Shown here piece after piece: positions 51,423-60,400 of a stretch of 64,000 bases of DNA. Location: contig JALIGW010000001.1 of assembly GCA_023053685.1 (NCBI GenBank), positions 54,929,359 through 54,993,358 of the forward strand. Reading direction: 5' to 3'. Each line of letters opens with the position of its first letter. Position 1 is the first letter of the stretch. The notes beneath the pieces are model-generated. The model had not been told where the DNA came from. It did no database searches and saw nothing but the letters and a program-made list of their open reading frames with translations. The stretch is from Diadophis punctatus similis (taxonomy: Eukaryota > Chordata > Lepidosauria > Squamata > Dipsadidae). The position numbers and the translations under genes were made by a program.

Positions 51423-54400
51423 TCATCTATCATCTCTGCATTGAAGAAGTGTATGGCCGCCTATCAAGGAGACCTGCATGTTATATAAAACATGCATTTC
51501 TAACTCATCCAATTTGTGATTCAATTATTTTAATGGGGTTTCACTGAATGTTGGAAAATATTTAAAATAATTTCTGAGTTTTGTGTGAGATGATAGTCAC
51601 AACAAGAGTTCACTCTTCCTATCTCCAGTAGAAGCAGAGAGCACAGGATCAATAATTATTTTATTTCTCCCCTTTTATTCTGGAGAGCAGGTCAAGTGTT
51701 TACATTTCAGATAATGACTTTCTTTTTTTCAGTACTTTATTAAATTTCAAAAAATATATAAAATACAAAAAAGGAGAGGGAAAAGGGAAAAAACTATAGA
51801 AAAAAGTAACTTTTGACTTTATTTGATATACATATAAACTTAAAAATCAATGACTCTTTGAATTGGAATAAACCATTACAAATAGTACAATCCAAGGTTA
51901 AAATTTCATTTCTTTCAATTTCAAACAAAAAAATACAAGAATTGTTTCCAAGTGAAAAGAAAGCTAAATAAAATATTTCCCTAATCAGAGCTGTAAATTT
52001 TGCCATCTCTGCCAACTCCATTAATTTCACCATCCATTCTTCCATTGAGAGTATATGTGAGTCCTTCCATCTCTGTACATAGAGAAGCCTTGCAGATAAT
52101 TGTAATATAGAAGAAAAGCCTCTGGTTTAAATTGTACATTCAGTCCAAGAATTGTCAAAGTTAAAAATACTTATCTGATTAAAAAAAGTCTTAGTTTTTA
52201 TACATGGCCACCAGAAGTGATAAAAAGTGCTTTCAGATTGTATACATTTCTAACATGTATTTGACACACCGTTATACAAACCCTCTGACAATTAACTGGT
52301 GTTAAATGCCAATGATACAGTACATCATCTCTCTATTTAAGTTATTATTCAGTGTAAATTCCAGTCCTTTACTCCACATATTCTCACATTGATCAAGGGT
52401 TATGTTATAACCTTTATAACATAAAGGTTTCTTGCCCATTTGATTATACAGTTTTTAACATTTCATCCTCCATATTCCTTTTCAATAATAATTTATGCAT
52501 CTTAGCAATCACATGTTTATTATTAGTGCATAAATCCAACAGTTTTGCCATTGGTAACAACAAATTCTTCCTTCTTTCTGTTAATTCAGCAATAGGCAAA
52601 CCATTGAGAAATATGACCTTCCCTTTACAATTCTTCTCAGATTTTAGTTTAGAGTCTCTTTCAGACAAAGTAAATAAATCCATATATGACAACCAAATAT
52701 GTGAGATAATGACTTTCAAGATGAATTGCGGAATTCCAAGGCATATGTCTACTTGTATTTATTATTATAAACTGAAAACTTGTAGTAATTTAAAATATTG
52801 ATATTATTCTGTTTGCAGAATGATATTGTATAAGCAACTATTTTTTGCTGATGAGATATTGCAAAGTTGCTTACTTTATCTCCAGACCTTGTGTGTAGAT
52901 GTGAGTAAGTCCAGATCATCTGAAAAAACAACTATAAATTTCATAAAGGTAAGAGTAAATATTTTAAATGTGTAAAAAAGAAAAAGAAATAAGAGCCAGT
53001 TTGATGTAGTGGTTAAGACATCAGGCTAGAAACTGGGAGACTGAGTGCTATATTGTGCCCCTCTTAGGCACAAAAGCCAGCTGATGACCTTGGGCTGGTC
53101 ACTCTCTCTCAGATCTAGGAAGAAGACAATGCCAAACCAAAATTTTGCCAAAAATGTTTCAGAATTCAACACTGACTTGAAGGCACAAATAATAAATATA
53201 CAGGTAGTTCTCAACTTATAACCATTCATTTAGTGACCGTATTGAAGTTACAATGGCACTGAAAAAAGTTCTCACACTTATGACTGTCACATCATCTCCA
53301 GGGTCAACATGTTCAAAATTTGGGCGCTTGGCAACCAGCATGTATTTACAATGGTTGCAACATCCTGGGTCATGTAATCACCATTTGTGACCTTTCCAGC
53401 TGGTTTCTAACAAACAAAGTCAATGGGGAAGCCTACTTTGCTTAACAATATGATTCACTTAACAGCTGCAGTGATTTGCTTAACAACTGTGGCAAAAAAG
53501 TTGTAAAATTGGGCACAACTCACTTAACAACGGCCTTGCTTGGCATGAGAAATTCTTGTCCCAATTATAACTTGAGGATTACCTGAATAGAGAAAATGTA
53601 AAGAAACATATAACCCGAATGTGTTAATGTACTTTTTCTTTTTCTATTTCTAACCACCAATATTATTCTGAACTGTTAGTGTGAGACAACATGTTTTGTT
53701 CCGTTCAGTTATTACCTAATTTTTTAGTTTGATTCAGGTTCACGCTTTAATTCTGTATGTTACATACAAGTTTATAGCTTGTATGAGAAACTGGAAAATG
53801 TTAAAAGAAAAACAAATTAAAGATCATGTTTTTATGTTTTTACCTTCATGGTTATGTTCTACTATAGAAGTATTCATCGTGGCATTCCTGCTACTGTATA
53901 TTCCTTATTAGGAAATGACATATACTCGATCAACTATTAATTATAATATTTATACTAAAATTAATAGTAGTTTGAAAGTGTGATAAACCATTCAATTTCT
54001 TCCTTCCTACCCTCTCTCTGCACATTCATACACACACATCTGGGCTGACCAGATATCTGGAGGCATCAAATTTTGTATTGATGAGTTTTGCATCTGAGGG
54101 TCAGCAAGTGACAGGTCTAATATTAAATAAATTTATTCAGATGGAGAACATTTCAAACTGGGGATTTAGGGCCACATTTTCTTTCTACTTGCTCCCTGAT
54201 TTTAAAAATTTACAAAATTTTGCATCTCCAGTTTTGACTGCCCGTTAATGCAGCTTAGGAAAATCTATTTATTTATTATTATTTTATTTTATTTGTTTGT
54301 CAAACATGTACAAGATAGTAGGTGTTTGTATGAACATAATATAAGCATAGAAGTACAGATAAATGAGGACAATAGGACAGTAAGACAGGGATGGTAGGCA

Positions 54401-57400
54401 CAGTGGTGCGCTTATGCACACCCCTTACAGACCTCTTAGGAATGGGGTGAGGTCGACTGTAGACAGTCTGAGGTTAAAGTTTTGGGGGTTTGGGGAAGAA
54501 ACCACAGAGTCAGGTAGTGCATTCCAGGCATTAATCACTCTGTTGCTGAAGTCGTATTTTCTGCAGTTGAGTTTGGAGCGGTTTACATTAAGTTTGTATC
54601 ATGTGCTTGTGTATTGTTGCGGTTGAAGTTGAAGTAATCATTGACAGGAAGGACATTTTGGTATATGATTTTATGAACTATATTTAGATCAGGTCGAAGG
54701 CGACGTAGTTGTAAATTGTCTAATCCCACTATTTCAAGTCTGGTGGGATAAGGTATTCTATTGCGAGCAGAGGAATGAAGGACTCTTCTTGTGAAATATT
54801 TCTGGACTCTCTCGATTGTATTAATGTCCGATATGCAGTGCGGGTTCCAGACAGGTGAACTGTATTTAAGAATTGGTCTAACAAATGTTTTGTATGCTCT
54901 GGTTAGCAGTGTAATATTGCCAGAGAAGAAGCTACGCAAGATTAGATTAACAACTCTTAGTGCCTTTTTGGCAATGTTGTTACAGAGGGCTCTGACACTT
55001 AGGTCATTAGATATGAGTACTCCAAGGTCTTTGATGGAGTGAGGGTCATCTACAAGGTCATGTCCTCCAGGTTTGTATTTTGTATTCTGATTCTTTTTGC
55101 CAATGTGTAAGACAGAGCATTTGTTGGTTGAGATTTGAAGTTGCCACTTGTTTGATCATTCTGATACATGGTCAAGGTCTTTTTTGAAGGGTAGCAGCAT
55201 TGTTGGTGGTGTTAAATAGTTTAACATCGTCAGCAAAGAGAACGCAGTTGCTTATAATATGATCACAAAGATTGTTTATGTAAAGTATGAAGAGTGATGG
55301 TCCTAGAACGCTGCCTTGAAGGACACCACTGTTGACAGGTGCAGGATTTGATAGGGCACTCCCTATTTTAACCACTTGTCTGTTTGACAGGAACGCAGTT
55401 ATCCAATCATGTAGGGGTCCAGAGATGCCATAAGATTTTAGTTTCAGAAGTAGTTTGTCGTGTACCACTGAATCAAAGGCTTTACAAAAGTCTATGTAAA
55501 TTGCGTCTATTGTTTTACCCTGATCGAGTTGTGTGGCCCATATGTTTTTGCAGTGTAAGAATTGCAGATTACAGGATAATTTTTCCTGAAACCAAATTGT
55601 TTGTTAGAGAGTAGGTTGTTAGTTTCTAAGTGGAGTGTAATGGATTGGTTTATGATAGATTCCATTACTTTGCAGGTGATGCAACACAAAGAGATTGGTC
55701 TGTAATTTTCAACATTACTTGGATCTCCTTTTTTGAAGATAGGGATGACTGTGGTTGTGTAAGGAGCTGTAAGTTGTGTAAGGAGCTAGTCCTGGAGGAT
55801 TTTTCAAAAATTTTGCTTAGAGGTTCAGCTAAGGTTGTGGAGCGCTTTTTTAAGAAGTATGCACATAGTCGATCAGGTCCAATAAATAGAGATGGTTTTC
55901 AGTTGCGTAATGCCTTTCTAACGTTATCTTCTGTAAAATCGATTTGTGTTAGATCGTTGTAATTATTTGTGATATGACTGGGAAATATTGGGCATGAGCC
56001 ATTGCTGTTTACAAAGACTGAGCCAAAGAATGTGTTAAAGAGGTTGGCTTTAACGATTTCATCATTATAGTCTTTACCATTTGGTCCTTTGAGGGGTGGG
56101 ATAAATCTTGAGATTTTGAGTTGGTTGTTTACAAAGTTATAGAAGGCGCATGTGGATTTCGTGCACAGAAGGTTTTCTTCTTGATTGATGTGTAATTGGT
56201 GCATTCAGTCTTTATGCTCAGGGTATGGCGATTCTCTGCCTCTTGCCTTCGCTGGATTTATTGCCTTCGCTGGATTTATTGTGGTAGCTTTGCACACGTA
56301 GCGTGTTTTTTTTGTGTGTGTGTGATTCAAGCTATGGAGCAGCTGGGAGCTATTGTATTAGTGATTTTAGCTAAACAAACAAAGCTGGTAGCTTTGTTTT
56401 GTTACGGAGCAGCTGGCAGTAGCGAGGGTAGCTGAAACAAGCTGGAGCAAGCTGGGACACGTTGCTATACTCTGGAGCACTCTGGAGACCTATGTTTCAT
56501 GTTCCAATGGGGAACGCTGAGACAGGCACTCCACTGATCTTTTTTGGGGCCACGCACACACACAGACAGGCACTCCACTGATCTTTGTTGGGGCCACGCA
56601 CACACACACAGGATCAGGCCCAGCCCAGGTCGGAGATCTCAGTCTCACCGGGTCTGATGACTTCGGGTGATCGGGTCTCCATTGCTCCACCAGTCCGGTT
56701 GCCAAGCTGTCCCTCCGAGCTGTCCCTTTGTGGAACTTCGCTGCAACTCTTTTGAGGTTGGGATGCTGTGGTTGCCTTAGCTGGGTGATCGAGCATTCCG
56801 GGGCTTCTCGGTGATGTTTTTTGAGCCTTGTGAAGCTTCCCGGTGGTGAGCACTCCGGGGTTTCTATGCGATCCCTTATGAGCCTTGCTGAGCCTCGTGG
56901 GGCTTTTCGCTGCAAATCCTCCGAGGTAGGAGTCGGTGGGCACTCTCTTCGCTCAGGATTGCCTCTCCGCTTCGCTGTCCTCATTGTTTTTTAGGTCTTT
57001 TCCCTACTTTTTTAGGTCTTTTCCCTACTTTTTTAGGTCTTTTCCCTACTTTTGGTCTTCAGCGATGGGACTAGGCGTCTGCCTCAGTCACCATCTTACC
57101 AGAAGATGTCATTATTATTATTAATTATTATTATTAATAAATATATTTATTATTATTTATTATTTATAATAATAAATATATTTATTAATAATAAATATAT
57201 AATAATTATTATTATTATTAGCCGCTATATCAACTGTGATATGTTAATAAGTATATTTGCATGTGTGTGTACTGTTCACTTTTTACATTTTATTGTTAAT
57301 GTGCCAATATTTATTCTTATGCAGATGAATGAGAAAAATACATAAGAATTTGTATCCATTTCCAAAAAATTGTAGTTACTTATAATATTTTTCTTTTGTT

Positions 57401-60400
57401 CTTAGATAAATACATCTTATACATACACATTGGATAAATTTTGTGAGGAACAATATCAACAGAGTCAACATGCTTTATCTCAACTCCAAAATTTTAAAGA
57501 TAAAGTAATAAAAGTAATTAAGACCTGCTTTTTAAAGGTGATTAATGAATTTGTGTATATTTTTTGCATTTTTATTTTGAGTATGTCCATTCTTGAATAT
57601 ATTTCCAATATACTTTAATATTTTTCTTATGTTATATTGTTAAGACTTTTAACTCAGTTATAATTATTTTTTCTGATCTGATGGAGGAAGTAATGATGAA
57701 TAAGATATTTTACTATTTGATCACAATTATTTTACTCTCGTTTTAACATTCTTAGCAGATTAATGCATGATTTTGAAGTTAGATGCCTACATATACTATT
57801 TTCTCTCTTGAGGATATGAGATATTTCCAATGGATTAGTTCTAGTTTTGGTTCGGAAGTAACTAAAAACCATATTTTCTGAAGGTAAAAGGGCCACAGAA
57901 ATCTCTGCATTTGAAAGGACCATAAACATCATCTTATTCAATTACCTTCTTAGTGCACTGAATAGTGCAGTAATCTAACACTTCAGCATCAATGACCAAT
58001 GCATCTCTCTATATCTTTCATTAATAAAATTAAAAGCAGGCATACAGCATACATATACAAAAATATGTAAAAGTATAACTGAATAACAGAGTTGGAAGGG
58101 ACCTTGGAAGTCTTCTAGTCCAACTACCTGCTCAAGCAGAAAAAACTTTTCCCATTTCAGAGAAATGGTGGTCCAATCTCTTCTTAAAAACCTCCAGTGT
58201 TGGAACACCTACAAGTTCTAGAGGCAAGTCATTCCACTGATTAATTGTTCTAACTTTATACATATAACCACCTAACTACCGTATTTTTCGGAGTATAAGA
58301 TGCACCTTTTTACCCCCCAAAAGAAGGTGAAAACTTGGGTGCGTCTTATACACCGAATGTAGCCCCACCCACCCAGTCACCCCATCCTTTGGCCTCTGTC
58401 TTCCAGCAATTTACCTGTTTGCAGGAAAGAGGGAAGAGCCTGTAAAGCCAAGCAAGTTACTAGCAGCTTCCTGACCTACAGCTGATTTGCCACGTGCTAA
58501 AATGAAAGTGAAACTGAAACTGCAAAGAGGCAAATAGCTGGGAGAGACATGCAGATTTTTATTTTCTGCTGAACTGCATGCAAGGGGGTAAGTGAATAAC
58601 TATAAATGTCTGTAGAATGTTCAAATTATTAGACTTATTTTTTAAAGACTGCTTTATTATTGTTCTAGAGCCAGGGGTCTCCAACCTTGGCAATTTTAAG
58701 ACTTGTGGACTTCAACTCCCAGAGTTCCACAGCCAGCTTTGTTAGCTTTGCTGGCTGTGGAATTCTGGGAGTTGAAGTCCACAAGTCTTAAAGTTGCCAA
58801 GGTTGGAGACCCCTGTAAATCTAGACAACTTAACAAAATAAAGAAGCTTTTTTAAAATAAATGCTTGCTCTGAAGAGACCCAGTGCTATTGTATCTTCTT
58901 TTAAATAATAGAGAATAATGTATACTTCCAGAAATTTTAATTAATTTTAACAGCTCTGTACAAGTATAGTCTGAAATGTAACAGTGTCCTGTTTAGTATT
59001 AGAGTTTAGTTACCTTGGAGTAGATCTATTTAAATAATTGGGAGCAGTTAGTGTGACTACATTTAAGAAAACTTTCTGGCATAATGTACATTTTTCCAAT
59101 TCTTTGCTATTTCTATGGGTCAAGCACACATGCACAGAAATACACAGCAAACAGTGTATATCATCTGTGCTGTTTGCTGTTTGCTGTTTGGCAAATTGCT
59201 TGGAGGCAGAGGCCTTTTTTCCTTGTTTTCCTCCCCCAAAACTAAGGTGCATCTTATACTCCGGTGCGTCTTATACTCCGAAAAATACAGTTCATATACA
59301 AAAATATATAAAATAAATTTAAAATACAAAATGATAACAAGGACTTGATGTTGGTAGATGTCACCAGCACTTAGCACACCAGTGTGGATGTTCTTTACCA
59401 CCATTAATTTCTGAAAGAATATAACCCTTTATGCTGGAAAAATTTCAGGTTTTCCATGATATGACCTATGGGTGATTCTGTTGCATTAGAGGAATTGTCC
59501 TCTCTCAGTATCAGACCCTTGCTTCCCTTACATAGTCTTCAACAATAAGATCAGGATCATCTAACAAGATGTTCCAAACTATAATCATTCTGATCATGAC
59601 TTAATGAATTTTCACCATTTCCATATTCCTTGCATATATGATGTCTATTTCACAGACACTGCCTTCCATCAGAGTATGGTTGCTCATATTTTTGAAGAAA
59701 CTGCAGTTGGCTCACCTTTCCTCAGGGTACATTCACACATTTCCCTATCATTCAATGGCTCAAGAGTCCGGGCTGTATAATCATATATTTTTCATATACA
59801 TTGGAACTTCTTATCCTTTTTGATGCTTCTGCTAATTTGAATAACTCACGTCCTATGAATAACGTATTCTAATTGTGTTACATGATTAGGTCCTAGCTAT
59901 AGTTGTCAAATAAAATGTGCATACTATTTGCATGATCAGTGAGGCCTCTGTAGTATTTCTCTTTCCCATTCCAATACTTTTCCATGGAGCAACCACAGCA
60001 AAACCTACTAGCTCTTTGAGTAAGAAAACATTGCAACACAAAGGTATAAGAAAGGCCTTCAATTTCAAATGCACAGATCTAAAAAGTTTATTTTCACATC
60101 CCATTTCATCCCTCCCATTGTTGATTCATAGGATTTCTGGAAATTTGATATGAATTCTCAATCTTATCATTAATCTCTTTCTTTTTAAAAATCCTGGGTA
60201 TTTCATCTTCAATTGATATGAATATCCCAATATTTTGATAGCTATACTGTAATTATATCAGGAGTTCTGAAATGTGACAGATCATTTGTCTCTTCAACTT
60301 GTTAATTTCATGCACAAGCAATGACAATGCTGCTAATTTTCTATGTCAATGGATTGTGCAGTATGATTTCTACCATAATATTCTTAATTTGACTGTCTTG

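Noticed and set aside
53732..53850. Exon-like frame after a good acceptor (VHALILYVTYKFIACMRNWK), between dynein exons 11 and 12
   Set aside because: Exon 11 joins exon 12 directly in phase with the expected spacing, no good phase-0 donor is present, and the W-K motif it vaguely resembles is already supplied by the exon at 40971.
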